From Flavobacterium orientale (GTDB lineage: Bacteria > Bacteroidota > Bacteroidia > Flavobacteriales > Flavobacteriaceae): a stretch of 64,000 nucleotides of DNA. The stretch is from the NCBI RefSeq assembly GCF_014638005.1, contig NZ_BMFG01000011.1, forward strand, positions 52,558-116,557. Direction: 5' to 3'. The position numbers and the translations under genes are program-made. Positions 1 through 9,793 of the stretch are shown in pieces (position 1 is the first letter of the stretch; each line of letters begins with the position of its first letter). The notes beneath the pieces were generated by a model that did not search any database, was not told where the DNA came from, and was given only the letters and a program-made list of their open reading frames with translations.

Positions 1-2651
1 ATCTTACCATCAATTACCATACATCCGGCAATGGTTCCAATTTTTGAAATTTTGAATGTTTCTCGAATTTCGGCAGTTCCGGTAATTTCTTCTTTAAGTT
101 CCGGTGACAACATGCCTTCCATCGCATCTTTCAAATCATCAATAGCGTCGTAGATAATAGAGTACGTTTTGATATCAATCTCTTCTTTATCTGCCAATTG
201 TTTTGCACTTCCGGCAGGACGCACATTAAATCCAATAATGATAGCGTCTGAAGCAGAAGCTAATAAAACATCAGATTCTGTAATGGCTCCTACACCTTTA
301 TGTATAATCTTTATTTGAATTTCTTCAGTAGATAATTTAGAGAAGGAATCAGATAATGCTTCAACAGAACCATCAACATCTCCTTTTAAAATAATGTTTA
401 GTTCTTTAAATTGACCCAATGCAATACGACGACCAATTTCGGCAAGTGTAATGTGCTTCTGAGTACGAACTGATTGCTCACGCATTAATTGCGTTCGTTT
501 TACAGCAATTTGTTTCGCTTCTCTCTCATCTTCATATACATTAAATTTATCACCGGCAGTTGGAGCTCCATCCAATCCTAATATAGAAATAGGTGAAGAC
601 GGACCGGCTTCTTTTACAGAATTGCCACGTTCATCATGCATCGCTTTCACTTTTCCATGATTTTTTCCGGCCAAAACATAGTCCCCAATTTTTAAGGTTC
701 CTGCTTGCACTAACACAGTTGAGATGTAACCTCTTCCTTTATCTAAGAAAGCCTCAACAACTACTCCTACTGCAGGCTTTTTAGGATTAGCAGTTAATTC
801 CAACAACTCAGCTTCCAAAAGAATTTTTTCTAATAACTCTTTAATCCCCATTCCCATTTTAGCAGAAATGTCTTGCGACTGAATTTTTCCTCCCCAATCT
901 TCAACTAACAAGTTCATACCTGCTAATCGTTCTTTTATTTTTTCTGGGTTAGCTGTTGGCTTATCCACTTTATTAATAGCAAATATCATCGGCACGCCCG
1001 CTGCTTGAGCATGGCTAATAGCCTCTTTGGTTTGTGGCATGATATCATCATCAGCCGCAACCACAATAATAGCAATATCTGTTAATTGAGCACCACGAGC
1101 ACGCATCGCCGTAAAAGCTTCGTGACCCGGCGTATCTAGGAATGTAATTTTTTGACCGTTTTCTAAAGTTACTCCATAGGCACCAATATGTTGTGTAATT
1201 CCTCCGGATTCACCCGCAATTACATTGGTTTTACGAATATAATCTAATAACGAAGTTTTACCGTGATCTACGTGACCCATTACAGTAACAATAGGAGCTC
1301 GGTGAACTAAATCTTCTACATTGTCTTCAACAACTGTAGTCGCTTCTTCAATATCGGTTGTAATAAACTCAACTTCAAAGCCAAACTCATCTGCTACAAT
1401 TGAAAGTGTTTCTGCATCCAATCTTTGGTTCATGGTCACCATGATTCCCAATGACATACAAGTTCCGATTACTTTTGTAATTGGCACATCCATCATGGTT
1501 GCAACTTCACCTACAGTTACAAACTCAGTAACTTTTAGGGTTTTGCTTCCTTCTTCAATAGCACGTTGTTCATCATCCGTTCTTTGACGGTGTGTGTCAC
1601 GTTTATCTCTTCTATATTTTGAAGCCTTGCTTTTATTCCCTTTTCCTTGAAGTTTTTCAAGGGTTTCGCGAATTTGTTTTTGTACTTCTTCTTCTGTTGG
1701 CTCAACTTTAGCAACAATTGCCGGACGATTACCGCTTTTAAATATTCCGCCACCTCCACCTTGAGGTCTAGGAGTTATTTTAGCTCCACCTCCGGTATTT
1801 TGACCTTGATTTTGATTACCTCCAAATCCTGGTTTTGGTGCAATTCTTTTGCGTTTATTTTTATTGGCATCATTTCCACCACCTGTTGTAGCTGGCTTTT
1901 GAGCGTTTGGAGTAATTTTAGGCTCTTCTTTCTTCTTCTTTGGTTTGTTAAATTGAGATAAATCAATTTTCTGTCCGGTTGAAGTCGTTCCCGAAAGTTT
2001 ATGATATTTTGTTGTAATTTTGTCATCCTCAGCAGAAGCTTCAGTTGACACCTCTTCGTTTTCAGCTTTTACTTTTTCAATAGGAGCTTTAACTTCTTCG
2101 ACCTTTTCAACTTTTGGTTCTTCAGCTTTAGCGACCACCTCGGGCTTAACTTCCACTTTTTCAACAGGAGCTTGAACAGCTTCCATGTTTTCTACTTGTT
2201 TTTCAACTTGCTTTTCGACAGGTTGTTCGACAGGTTTTTCTGCCGTTTTTTCAGCAGGCTTTTCTATTGGCTTTTCAACTGCTTTTTTTGGCTCTAAATC
2301 AATTTTACCTACGGCTTTTGGTGCTGCTACAATTGCTTTAGCTTTAACAACTTCAAGTCGTTGTCTTTCTTCATCTTGCTTTCTTTGTAACTCAATTTCT
2401 TTTTCACGCTCAATACGTAATGCTTCTTTTTCTTTGCGTTTTTCTTCACTCACTTCCTTCGAAGCTTCTTTCTTTCCTTTGTCTCCCGCAAATTCATTAC
2501 AAAGAATTGAATAAACATCTTCAGAGATTTTTGTGTTGGGACTTGCTTCAATAGCTACTCCTTTATCCTTTAGATAATCAACGGCTCGCTCCAAAGAAAT
2601 ATTTAATTCTCTTAAAACTTTATTAATTCTTATATTCTTCTCTTCAGACAT
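1..2651 (-). CDS. infB: Translation initiation factor IF-2 (3' end beyond window)
   Basis: GTPase that places initiator fMet-tRNA on the 30S subunit and promotes subunit joining. About 883 codons are visible from the ATG at 2649-2651 and the frame is still open at the left edge. The order is an N-terminal IF2 motif ([16 protein letters not shown]), a long charged linker, then the G domain with the P-loop GHVDHGKT near 1240-1290. The left edge reads GTIAGCMV, typical of the last domain, so only a short C-terminal piece is missing. The linker holds tetrapeptide repeats of the form xxEK around 2185-2290. It lies 37 bp after nusA as the third gene of rimP-nusA-infB, a conserved bacterial arrangement. 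Confidence 0.97.
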   Translation of the reverse strand, partial: MSEEKNIRINKVLRELNISLERAVDYLKDKGVAIEASPNTKISEDVYSILCNEFAGDKGKKEASKEVSEEKRKEKEALRIEREKEIELQRKQDEERQRLEVVKAKAIVAAPKAVGKIDLEPKKAVEKPIEKPAEKTAEKPVEQPVEKQVEKQVENMEAVQAPVEKVEVKPEVVAKAEEPKVEKVEEVKAPIEKVKAENEEVSTEASAEDDKITTKYHKLSGTTSTGQKIDLSQFNKPKKKKEEPKITPNAQKPATTGGGNDANKNKRKRIAPKPGFGGNQNQGQNTGGGAKITPRPQGGGGGIFKSGNRPAIVAKVEPTEEEVQKQIRETLEKLQGKGNKSKASKYRRDKRDTHRQRTDDEQRAIEEGSKTLKVTEFVTVGEVATMMDVPITKVIGTCMSLGIMVTMNQRLDAETLSIVADEFGFEVEFITTDIEEATTVVEDNVEDLVHRAPIVTVMGHVDHGKTSLLDYIRKTNVIAGESGGITQHIGAYGVTLENGQKITFLDTPGHEAFTAMRARGAQLTDIAIIVVAADDDIMPQTKEAISHAQAAGVPMIFAINKVDKPTANPEKIKERLAGMNLLVEDWGGKIQSQDISAKMGMGIKELLEKILLEAELLELTANPKKPAVGVVVEAFLDKGRGYISTVLVQAGTLKIGDYVLAGKNHGKVKAMHDERGNSVKEAGPSSPISILGLDGAPTAGDKFNVYEDEREAKQIAVKRTQLMREQSVRTQKHITLAEIGRRIALGQFKELNIILKGDVDGSVEALSDSFSKLSTEEIQIKIIHKGVGAITESDVLLASASDAIIIGFNVRPAGSAKQLADKEEIDIKTYSIIYDAIDDLKDAMEGMLSPELKEEITGTAEIRETFKISKIGTIAGCMVIDGK

Positions 2652-2688
2652 ATAATTTGTTTAGTTTATTCTTTTTTATGCTTAAAAA

Positions 2689-3930
2689 TTAATTATCGAA
2701 CTCTTCCTTAAGAATTCTCATAACTTCTAAAATTGTTTCTTCTTCTAAATCTGTTCTTCTTACTAAATCTTCAACATTTTGTTTCAAAATGCTTCTGGCG
2801 GTATCTAAACCAATTTTTGCAAATTCGTCTATAACCCATCCGTCAATTTCATCTGAAAACTCTGTTAATTCCACATCATCTTCTTCTGCAAAACTTCCTT
2901 CTCTGATAACATCCAATTCATAACCGGATAATAAACCGGCTAATTTAATATTGTGTCCGCCTCTTCCAATTGCTTTAGAAACTTCTTCTAATTTCAAATA
3001 AACTTCGGCTCTTTTTTTGTCTTCATCAATTTTAATCGAAGAAACCTTTGCAGGACTTAATGCTCTTGTTATAAAAAGCTGATTGTTGCTTGTATAATTA
3101 ATTACATCAATATTTTCGTTTCCTAACTCACGAACAATTCCATGAATTCTGGAGCCTTTCATGCCAACACAAGCTCCAACAGGATCAATTCTATCATCAT
3201 AAGAATCAACAGCTACTTTTGCTTTTTCCCCCGGTATTCTCACCACTTTTCTGATGGTAATCAAACCGTCAAAAATTTCAGGAATTTCTTGTTCAAATAA
3301 TTTTTCTAAAAACTTCTCAGAAGTTCTTGACATTATAATTTGAGGTTTGTTTCCCTTTAATTCAACGCCCTCAATGATTCCTTTTACATTATCTCCTTTT
3401 CTGAAAAAATCAGAAGGAATTTGTTTCTCTTTTGGCAAAACAATTTCGTTACCGTCATCATCCACCAAAATTACAACTCTTGGTCGTACATGGTGTACTT
3501 CTGCTGTATAAATTTCTCCAATTAAATCCTTGAAGTGTTTATACAAATTGGTGCTGTCATGCTCGTGAATTTTAGAAATTAGATTTTGACGTAAAGCTAA
3601 AATAGCTCTTCTTCCCAAATCTATTAATTTTACTTCTTCAGACACATCTTCTCCAACTTCAAAATCGGGCTCAATCTTACGAGCAGCTGATAATGATATT
3701 TCTGAATTTTCATCTTCAACTTCTCCATCGGCAACAACTACACGATTTCTCCATATTTCCATATCTCCTTTGTCAGGATTGATAATGATATCAAAATTGT
3801 CATCTGAACCGTATTTCTTTTTTAAAGCGTTTCTGAAAACATCTTCTAAAATGGCCATTAAAGTTACACGATCAATTGACTTGTCGTCTTTAAACTCTGA
3901 AAATGATTCAATTAATGCTAAATTTTCCAT
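2689..3930 (-). CDS. nusA: Transcription termination/antitermination factor NusA
   Basis: RNA polymerase-binding factor that modulates pausing, termination and antitermination. At 413 aa it has the NusA N-terminal domain (FKDDKSIDRVTLMAILEDVF), an S1 region (about 135-200), and KH domains with the signatures VGACVGMKGSRI and AIGRGGHNIKLA. The C-terminal acidic repeats of the E. coli protein are absent, as is usual outside Proteobacteria. It starts 18 bp after rimP and precedes infB. The upstream leader hairpin in this operon is where NusA could feed back on its own synthesis; that is inference. Confidence 0.97.
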   Translation of the reverse strand: MENLALIESFSEFKDDKSIDRVTLMAILEDVFRNALKKKYGSDDNFDIIINPDKGDMEIWRNRVVVADGEVEDENSEISLSAARKIEPDFEVGEDVSEEVKLIDLGRRAILALRQNLISKIHEHDSTNLYKHFKDLIGEIYTAEVHHVRPRVVILVDDDGNEIVLPKEKQIPSDFFRKGDNVKGIIEGVELKGNKPQIIMSRTSEKFLEKLFEQEIPEIFDGLITIRKVVRIPGEKAKVAVDSYDDRIDPVGACVGMKGSRIHGIVRELGNENIDVINYTSNNQLFITRALSPAKVSSIKIDEDKKRAEVYLKLEEVSKAIGRGGHNIKLAGLLSGYELDVIREGSFAEEDDVELTEFSDEIDGWVIDEFAKIGLDTARSILKQNVEDLVRRTDLEEETILEVMRILKEEFDN

Positions 3931-3948
3931 GCTAAATTGTAAAAATTT

Positions 3949-4413
3949 CTAAAATATAATAATAACTAATGCTTCTTTAATTTCACTAAATGGTAACTTA
4001 ACCATTTTTTTTACCGTCTCTTTTCCTTTTCCAACTTTTTTTGGCTCTCTTGCGGTCCAACTTAAAGTTATTGCTTCATCAGAAACGGAGTCTAATGTTG
4101 CTTCATAAATTTCAGAATTGGTTTTAACTTGTAAAACCCTTCCAATATTTTTTTTGTATTGTCTGATCGATTTCAATGGTGTTGAAACCCCGGCAGACGC
4201 CACTTCAAGAGAAAAATCTACTTCTTCCCTATCTAAATTATGTTCGATAGCTCTGCTTATATCAATACAATCTTGAAGTGTAACACCGTGATCGCCATCG
4301 AGAATCACATTTATTTTATTGGCATCAGAAATAGAAAAATCAATCAAAAACAACTCCGGTTTTTCTTCTAATCCTTGCTTTAATAATTCGAAAACTTTGT
4401 CTTTAAAAACCAT
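3949..4413 (-). CDS. rimP: Ribosome maturation factor RimP
   Basis: Assembly factor for the 30S subunit. I take the start at [11 protein letters not shown] (154 aa), not the longer frame opening at 4449, because the extra codons run through a perfect hairpin and U-tract and are not RimP-like. The N-terminal domain contains VSRAIE/LDRE-like residues ([32 protein letters not shown]), which is the RimP core motif SSPGxxxPL in Bacteroidetes form. The C-terminal SH3-like half follows. It is first in the rimP-nusA-infB operon and a -7 box TATATTTG lies 63 bp upstream. Confidence 0.93.
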   Translation of the reverse strand: MVFKDKVFELLKQGLEEKPELFLIDFSISDANKINVILDGDHGVTLQDCIDISRAIEHNLDREEVDFSLEVASAGVSTPLKSIRQYKKNIGRVLQVKTNSEIYEATLDSVSDEAITLSWTAREPKKVGKGKETVKKMVKLPFSEIKEALVIIIF

Positions 4414-4420
4414 ATTTTTA

Positions 4421-4447
4421 TAAAAAGAGGCACGCTTTGCGTGCCTC
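4421..4447 (-). terminator. Leader hairpin with U-tract before rimP (possible attenuator)
   Basis: On the minus strand GAGGCACGC-AAA-GCGTGCCTC is followed directly by TTTTT. This 9-bp perfect stem plus U-tract has the form of an intrinsic terminator. It lies between the probable promoter (4476-4483) and the rimP ATG (4413), ending 7 nt before the start codon. No gene lies upstream on this strand that it could close, so a leader attenuator is the simplest reading. Confidence 0.7.
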
Positions 4448-4475
4448 ATTATTCAGTATCAAACAAATAATGGTG

Positions 4476-4483
4476 CAAATATA
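4476..4483 (-). promoter_or_regulatory. Probable -7 box of the rimP-nusA-infB operon
   Basis: On the minus strand this reads TATATTTG, an exact match to the Bacteroidetes -7 consensus TAnnTTTG. It would start transcription near 4470, giving a leader of about 57 nt that contains the hairpin at 4427-4447. I see no convincing -33 TTG. Confidence 0.6.
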
Positions 4484-4582
4484 GTGTTTTTTTTATTAAA
4501 TAAAAATCATTGTAATTTGTTTAAAAATATTTGTACCTTTATATTTCAAATTAACAAACTACAAAAACGAATAGCGACACTT

Positions 4583-5407
4583 ATGAAAAAAATTTTAATC
4601 CCCACCGACTTTTCAAAACATGCCGAATATGCTTTAAAAGTTGCCGCACAAATTGCTAGAAAAAACAATGGTGAGATTTATTTATTACATATTTTAGAAT
4701 TACCTCATCAAGCAGGTGATGCACTTTCTAGCGGACATGAAATCCCGGAAATTATGTTCTTTAAAAGAGCCGCCATGCAAAAACTGGAAGACTTAATGGA
4801 TTCCGAAATTTTTGAAGGCCTAAATGTATCTGAAATTGTTCAGTTTGATTTGGCTTTTGATGGCATCATGGATATCAGCAAAAAAAATAATGTTGATTTA
4901 ATTGTGATGGGTTCACATGGAGCAAGTGGATTTAAAGAAATGTTTATTGGTTCAAATGCCGAAAAAGTGGTTAGATCATCTGACGTTCCGGTTTTAATCA
5001 TCAAAAACGAAATTGAAAACTTTGAAATAAATAAATTTGTATTCGCCTCTGATTTTTCTGAAGAAATAAAAGCCCCTTTTGAAAAAGTAGTAGCATTCGC
5101 TAATGCTTTTGATGCAGAATTGAACTTGGTGATGATTAATACACCAAATAGTTTCAAATCTACTTTAGTAGCACAGGATATTATGAATAAATTTTTGACA
5201 GGTTTTACAATAAAAAAACATGCCACTCATATTTTTAACGATGCAAATGTTGAAAAAGGTATTCTGAACTTTGCAAAAAGTATTGACGCCGATTTAATTG
5301 GAATGTGTACGCACGGAAGAAAGGGCTTATCGCATTTCTTCAACGGAAGTATAAGTGAAGATCTAGTGAATCATGCCTTAAAACCTGTTGTTACTTTTAA
5401 AATATAA
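4583..5407 (+). CDS. Universal stress protein, two UspA domains
   Basis: Cytosolic stress protein of 274 aa with two tandem UspA domains: residues 1-140 (MKKILIPTDFSKHAEYALKV to GSHGASGFKEMFIGSNAEKV) and 150-274 (KFVFASDFSEE to CTHGRKGLSHFFNGSISEDL). Both halves keep the G-x2-G-x9-G(S/T)-like ATP-binding motif (GSHGASG..GSNAE, CTHGRKG..GSISE), so nucleotide binding is likely. I chose the ATG at 4583 because the 33 codons before it are AT-rich and not Usp-like. It is monocistronic and divergent from rimP. The physiological trigger cannot be read from sequence. Confidence 0.9.
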   Translation: MKKILIPTDFSKHAEYALKVAAQIARKNNGEIYLLHILELPHQAGDALSSGHEIPEIMFFKRAAMQKLEDLMDSEIFEGLNVSEIVQFDLAFDGIMDISKKNNVDLIVMGSHGASGFKEMFIGSNAEKVVRSSDVPVLIIKNEIENFEINKFVFASDFSEEIKAPFEKVVAFANAFDAELNLVMINTPNSFKSTLVAQDIMNKFLTGFTIKKHATHIFNDANVEKGILNFAKSIDADLIGMCTHGRKGLSHFFNGSISEDLVNHALKPVVTFKI

Positions 5408-5425
5408 TTTTGCTTCAAAAAAACA

Positions 5426-5457
5426 AAATCCCGTTAAGAAACCTAAACGGGATTTTT
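5426..5457. terminator. Bidirectional terminator between usp gene and sucB
   Basis: AAATCCCGTT (5426-5435) pairs perfectly with AACGGGATTT (5446-5455). There are A-runs before it and T-runs after it, so it can end transcripts of both convergent genes. Confidence 0.85.
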
Positions 5458-5479
5458 GTTTTATCTAGAATTTAGAAAT

Positions 5480-6703
5480 CTATAGTTCCAATGCTTTTTT
5501 AGGATTGTTATCCATCAACAACTCTGTTGGGTTTTCTAAACCTTCTTTCACAGCAACTAAAAATCCTACTGATTCTCTACCATCGATGATTCGGTGATCA
5601 TAAGACAACGCCACATACATCATTGGGGCAATAACCACTTGCCCGTTTACAGCAATAGGACGCTCAATAATATTGTGCATTCCTAAAATCCCTGATTGTG
5701 GCGGGTTGATGATTGGTGTAGAAAGCATACTCCCGAAAACACCACCGTTTGAAATGGTAAATGTTCCTCCTGTCATATCGTCAACCGTGATTTGACCATC
5801 ACGAGCACGAATGGCCAAACGTTTGATTTCTGATTCAATTCCGCGGAAAGACAATGTTTCTGCATTTCTAACTACGGGAACCATTAATCCTTTTGGTCCG
5901 GAAACTGCTACAGAAATATCACAGAAATCATAAGCAATTTTGTGATCGCCATCAATCATTGAATTTACATCCGGATATAATTGTAAAGCTCTGGTTACGG
6001 CTTTGGTAAAGAAAGACATAAAGCCTAATCCTAATCCGTGTTTGTCTTTAAAAGCATCTTTGAATTCGCTTCTTAATTTATTTACATTGGTTAAATTTAC
6101 TTCGTTAAACGTAGTTAACATCGCTGTTTCGTTTTTTGCAGAAACTAATCTTTCGGCTACTTTACGACGAAGCATTGATAATTTGGTACGTTCTGAACCA
6201 CGACTTCCACCAGTTGGTGTTCCCATTGATGGTGTAGCATTTACTGCATCATCTTTGGTAATTCTTCCGCCTTTTCCGGTTCCAACAATGTCGGAAGGTT
6301 GAATATTTTTTTCGTCTAAAATTTTACGAGCTGCCGGTGAAGGTGCTTGTGTTGCATAGGTTTTTTCTGGAGCTGGAGCTGCTTTTGGAGCTTCAACTTT
6401 CTTTTCTTCTGCTTTTGGTGCTTCTGTTTTGGCTTCTGCTTTTGGTGCATCACCGGTTGGTTTTGCAGCAGATGTATCGATTAAACAAACTACGGCTCCA
6501 ACGGCCACTGCATCGCCTTCTTCTGCTTTTAGCGTGATGATTCCGCTGGCTTCTGCAGGTAATTCTAACGTGGCTTTGTCTGAATCGACCTCAGCGATTG
6601 CTTGGTCTTTTTCTACGTAATCGCCGTCTTTTACTAACCAAGTTGCAATTTCAACTTCTTTTATAGATTCTCCCGGAGAGGGAACTTTCATTTCTAAAAT
6701 CAT
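5480..6703 (-). CDS. sucB: 2-oxoglutarate dehydrogenase E2 (dihydrolipoyl succinyltransferase)
   Basis: Transfers the succinyl group from lipoamide to CoA in the 2-oxoglutarate dehydrogenase complex of the TCA cycle. At 407 aa it has an N-terminal lipoyl domain with the lipoylated lysine K43 ([10 protein letters not shown]), an Ala/Lys/Pro/Glu-rich flexible linker (about 80-120), an E1/E3-binding domain ([20 protein letters not shown]), and the catalytic domain ending in HRIIDG (H370, D374). One lipoyl domain and the neighbouring sucA fit SucB rather than pyruvate E2. It is about 200 bp downstream of sucA with a structured repeat in the gap, so the two may be expressed at different levels. 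Confidence 0.96.
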   Translation of the reverse strand: MILEMKVPSPGESIKEVEIATWLVKDGDYVEKDQAIAEVDSDKATLELPAEASGIITLKAEEGDAVAVGAVVCLIDTSAAKPTGDAPKAEAKTEAPKAEEKKVEAPKAAPAPEKTYATQAPSPAARKILDEKNIQPSDIVGTGKGGRITKDDAVNATPSMGTPTGGSRGSERTKLSMLRRKVAERLVSAKNETAMLTTFNEVNLTNVNKLRSEFKDAFKDKHGLGLGFMSFFTKAVTRALQLYPDVNSMIDGDHKIAYDFCDISVAVSGPKGLMVPVVRNAETLSFRGIESEIKRLAIRARDGQITVDDMTGGTFTISNGGVFGSMLSTPIINPPQSGILGMHNIIERPIAVNGQVVIAPMMYVALSYDHRIIDGRESVGFLVAVKEGLENPTELLMDNNPKKALEL

Positions 6704-6761
6704 CTTTTTATGTTTTTAATTATGAATTTTAATTTTTTATTGTGTGTTGTTATCTCGTTTT

Positions 6762-6902
6762 AGCCCTGATAGCAGCGGAAATCCTTTTGGCGTTTTTTGT
6801 TAGTTTTTGTTGGCAAAAAAAAGCGACCTTGGGAGCTCTTTTTTTGACTTACAAAAACAACAAAAAAGGGTAAAAGATTGAAGCGGATAGCAGGATTAGC
6901 TT
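6762..6902. repeat. Structured intergenic repeat, copy 1 (sucA-sucB gap)
   Basis: This segment opens AGCCCTGATAGCAGCGGAAA, has a middle block AAGCGACCTTGGGAGCTC, and closes AGCGGATAGCAGGATTAGC. The two ends are imperfect inverted repeats of each other, and the interior has complementary T-rich and A-rich stretches. The same three blocks in the same order recur at 37386-37545. Both copies start within 2-9 bp of the 3' end of a minus-strand gene, so a role in 3'-end formation is plausible. Confidence 0.75.
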
Positions 6903-6903
6903 C

Positions 6904-9675
6904 TTATCTAAACAAATTTTTGTCAAATACCATTCTGATTGCATCGGCGTGTCGTCTTCTGTCTCTGGTGTGACTTCCGGCGGCCGGTGCTGCATAGGCT
7001 TTTAACGACGCTAATCGCCATTTTACCAAGTCAAAATTCATTAACATAAAACTGTATGCTCCCATATTTTTGGGTTCTTCTTGTGCCCAAACGTAATCGT
7101 CTGCGTTGGGATATTTGGCTATTATTTCTTTTAATTGCTCGATTGGTAACGGGAACAATTGCTCGATTCGTACCAAAGCTACGTCATTTCTGCCTAAGTT
7201 TTCTCTTTCGGCTAAAATATCGTAGTAGAATTTTCCGGTGCAGAATACGAGTGTTTTTACTTTCTTTTTGTCAACTGAATTGTCGTCGATGGTTTCTTGG
7301 AAACTTCCGTTGTATAGTTCTTCTTTGGTTGACACACACAATGGGTGACGCAGTAAACTTTTTGGTGAAAACACGACTAACGGCTTGCGGAACTTTGTTT
7401 TCATTTGTCTTCTCAACAAGTGGAAAAAGTTCGCAGGTGTTGTACAATCGGCTACATACATATTGTGACGGGCACAAAGTTGCAGGTAACGTTCCATTCT
7501 GGCAGAAGAGTGCTCGGCACCTTGACCTTCGTAACCGTGAGGCAATAGCATAACGATTCCGTTTTGGTTGTTCCATTTGTCTTCGCCACACGAAATGTAT
7601 TGGTCAATCATAATTTGGGCACCGTTGGAGAAATCGCCAAACTGGGCCTCCCAAATGGTTAAGGCGTTTGGATTGGCTAAAGCATAACCATAGTCGAAAC
7701 CTAAAACGCCATATTCTGAAAGGAACGAGTTGAACACGCTGAACTTTCCTTTTTTATCTTTTAATCCGTTTAATAAAATTACTTCTTCTTCGCTGTCTTC
7801 CACTTTTACAACGGCGTGACGGTGCGAGAAAGTTCCTCTTTCGACATCTTGACCGGAAATTCGAACGTCGTAACCTTCGGTTAATAATGTTCCGTAGGCT
7901 AATGTTTCGGCAGTTCCCCAATCGATTGTATCGTTATCGTACATTGTTTTTCTGTCGGTAACAATTTTGCTGATTTTATTGATGAATTTTTTATCGGATG
8001 GCAATGTAGAAATCGATTCGGCAATAACATCTAATTTCTTTTTGTCGAATGTTGTTTTTACTTTTTTCAACATTTCATCATCTGAAACTTGCTCAAATCC
8101 TTCCCATTCATTTTGCATAAATGGTGTGATGATGGTCAATTCTTTTTTGCGAGAAGCTTCTAAGTTTTGATCTAATTTGGCTTTGTAATCACTTTCAATT
8201 TTATTGACGTAGGTTTGGTCAACAATTCCATCAACAATTAACTTTTCAGCATAAATATCTCTTGGATTTCTATGTTTTGCGATGATTTTGTATAAAACCG
8301 GTTGCGTAAAACGAGGTTCATCACCTTCATTATGACCGTATTTTCTATAACCTAATAAATCGATAAATACGTCACGACCAAAAGTCATTCTGAAATCTAA
8401 CGCAAAAAGCATTGCGTGAACTACGGCTTCAGTATCATCTGCATTGACGTGTAAAACCGGTGAAAGTGTCACTTTCGCTACATCCGTACAATAAATAGAT
8501 GAACGAGCATCAAGGTAATTGGTTGTAAACCCGACTTGGTTATTAATCACCAAATGAATTGTTCCTCCGGTTTTGTAACCGTCCAATTGCGACATTTGCA
8601 CAATTTCATACACGATTCCTTGTCCGGCCACTGCGGCATCTCCGTGAACTGCGATTGGCAACACTTTTGAGAAATCGTTCGGGAAATATTTGTCTTGCTT
8701 TGCTCTGGTAATCCCTTCAATCACAGCACCAACCGTTTCTAAATGCGAAGGGTTTGGAGCTAAATTGATGTTGATGTTTTTACCTGATTTTGTTTTTCTG
8801 TCGGCAGTTAAACCTAAATGGTATTTTACGTCGCCGTCAAAATATTCTTTATCATAATCTTTTCCGTCAAATTCGGAGAAAATATCTTGTGTTGGTTTGC
8901 CAAAAATGTTGGCTAAGATGTTCAAACGACCACGGTGAGCCATTCCCATCACAAATTGCTCAACGCCTTTTTCGGCTGCTGCTTCAATTAATGCATCTAA
9001 AGCTGGGATGATGCTTTCTCCTCCTTCTAACGAAAAACGTTTTTGACCTACATATTTTGTATGTAAAAAGTTTTCGAAAGAAACGGCTTCGTTTAATTTA
9101 TTTAAAATATGTTTTTTCTGATCTCCGGAGAAATTAGGTAAATTATCATTGATGTTTAATCGTCGTTGAATCCACTCGATGACTTCCGGTTTACGGATGT
9201 ACATGTATTCAATTCCGATGGATTGGCAATACACATTTTCTAAATGCTTGACAATTTCACGCAATGGCTTAGGTTCGTGACCCAATACTTTTGCGGCATC
9301 AAAAACCGTATCTAAATCGGATGAGGCTAAACCGAAATTTTCTAAAGCCAAGGTTGGAGCATAAACTCTACGCTCACGAACAGGATTGGTTTTGGTGAAT
9401 AAATGACCACGTGTTCTGTAGGCATCAATTAATTTTAGAACATTAAATTCTTTTTGTAATTTATCGGAAACGAGACTACAGTCCTGATTTCCGGCTGAAA
9501 AATCGGCCAATTGATTGATAGCATTGCCATCCGAAGCAGATTCTAAACCAAAATCAAAACCTTGAAAGAAAGCCCTCCAACTTGGTTCAACAGTATCCGG
9601 ATTAACGGTATATTGTTCATATAAATCGGCAAAAAATTGTGTGTGAGCTGCGTTTAAAAAGGAAAACCTATCCAT
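6904..9675 (-). CDS. sucA: 2-oxoglutarate dehydrogenase E1 component
   Basis: Thiamine-diphosphate-dependent decarboxylase of the 2-oxoglutarate dehydrogenase complex (TCA cycle). The 923 aa match the family length. Visible are the N-terminal segment (AAHTQFFADLYEQYTVNPDTVEPSWRAFF trimmed here), the HRGRLN motif near residue 250, GDAAVAGQG for ThDP binding, and the transketolase-like pyrimidine-binding domain (QFGDFSNGAQIMIDQYI region). Upstream is a minus-strand -7 box TACTTTTG (9716-9723). The stop codon directly abuts the repeat at 6762-6902, and sucB follows. Confidence 0.97.
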   Translation of the reverse strand: MDRFSFLNAAHTQFFADLYEQYTVNPDTVEPSWRAFFQGFDFGLESASDGNAINQLADFSAGNQDCSLVSDKLQKEFNVLKLIDAYRTRGHLFTKTNPVRERRVYAPTLALENFGLASSDLDTVFDAAKVLGHEPKPLREIVKHLENVYCQSIGIEYMYIRKPEVIEWIQRRLNINDNLPNFSGDQKKHILNKLNEAVSFENFLHTKYVGQKRFSLEGGESIIPALDALIEAAAEKGVEQFVMGMAHRGRLNILANIFGKPTQDIFSEFDGKDYDKEYFDGDVKYHLGLTADRKTKSGKNININLAPNPSHLETVGAVIEGITRAKQDKYFPNDFSKVLPIAVHGDAAVAGQGIVYEIVQMSQLDGYKTGGTIHLVINNQVGFTTNYLDARSSIYCTDVAKVTLSPVLHVNADDTEAVVHAMLFALDFRMTFGRDVFIDLLGYRKYGHNEGDEPRFTQPVLYKIIAKHRNPRDIYAEKLIVDGIVDQTYVNKIESDYKAKLDQNLEASRKKELTIITPFMQNEWEGFEQVSDDEMLKKVKTTFDKKKLDVIAESISTLPSDKKFINKISKIVTDRKTMYDNDTIDWGTAETLAYGTLLTEGYDVRISGQDVERGTFSHRHAVVKVEDSEEEVILLNGLKDKKGKFSVFNSFLSEYGVLGFDYGYALANPNALTIWEAQFGDFSNGAQIMIDQYISCGEDKWNNQNGIVMLLPHGYEGQGAEHSSARMERYLQLCARHNMYVADCTTPANFFHLLRRQMKTKFRKPLVVFSPKSLLRHPLCVSTKEELYNGSFQETIDDNSVDKKKVKTLVFCTGKFYYDILAERENLGRNDVALVRIEQLFPLPIEQLKEIIAKYPNADDYVWAQEEPKNMGAYSFMLMNFDLVKWRLASLKAYAAPAAGSHTRDRRRHADAIRMVFDKNLFR

Positions 9676-9715
9676 AATTAGTAGTAATAAACCTTATGTG
9701 TTAAAAATAGTTTTG

Positions 9716-9723
9716 CAAAAGTA
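9716..9723 (-). promoter_or_regulatory. Probable -7 box of sucA
   Basis: Reads TACTTTTG on the minus strand, matching TAnnTTTG, 41 bp before the sucA ATG. It sits back to back with a plus-strand box at 9748-9755. Confidence 0.55.
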
Positions 9724-9747
9724 CAATAATTGCCATAATCTTTTATT

Positions 9748-9755
9748 TATTTTTG
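9748..9755 (+). promoter_or_regulatory. Probable -7 box of the small barrel gene
   Basis: TATTTTTG matches TAnnTTTG, 38 bp before the ATG at 9794. A TTG at 9730-9732 could act as a short-spaced -33 element. Confidence 0.5.
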
Positions 9756-9793
9756 CATACTTTTATGTTTTAAATTGCTAAAAAGATATAGAT

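Noticed and set aside
4414..4449. Extended N-terminus of RimP ([12 protein letters not shown])
   Set aside because: It is encoded by the perfect hairpin and T-tract, so it is more likely leader RNA; the start at 4413 fits the family.
4484..4582. Extended N-terminus of the stress protein
   Set aside because: The 33 codons are AT-rich and unrelated to UspA; the family starts at MKKILIPTDFS.
7056..7553. Plus-strand frame inside sucA
   Set aside because: It is antisense to a conserved enzyme with no protein-like features.
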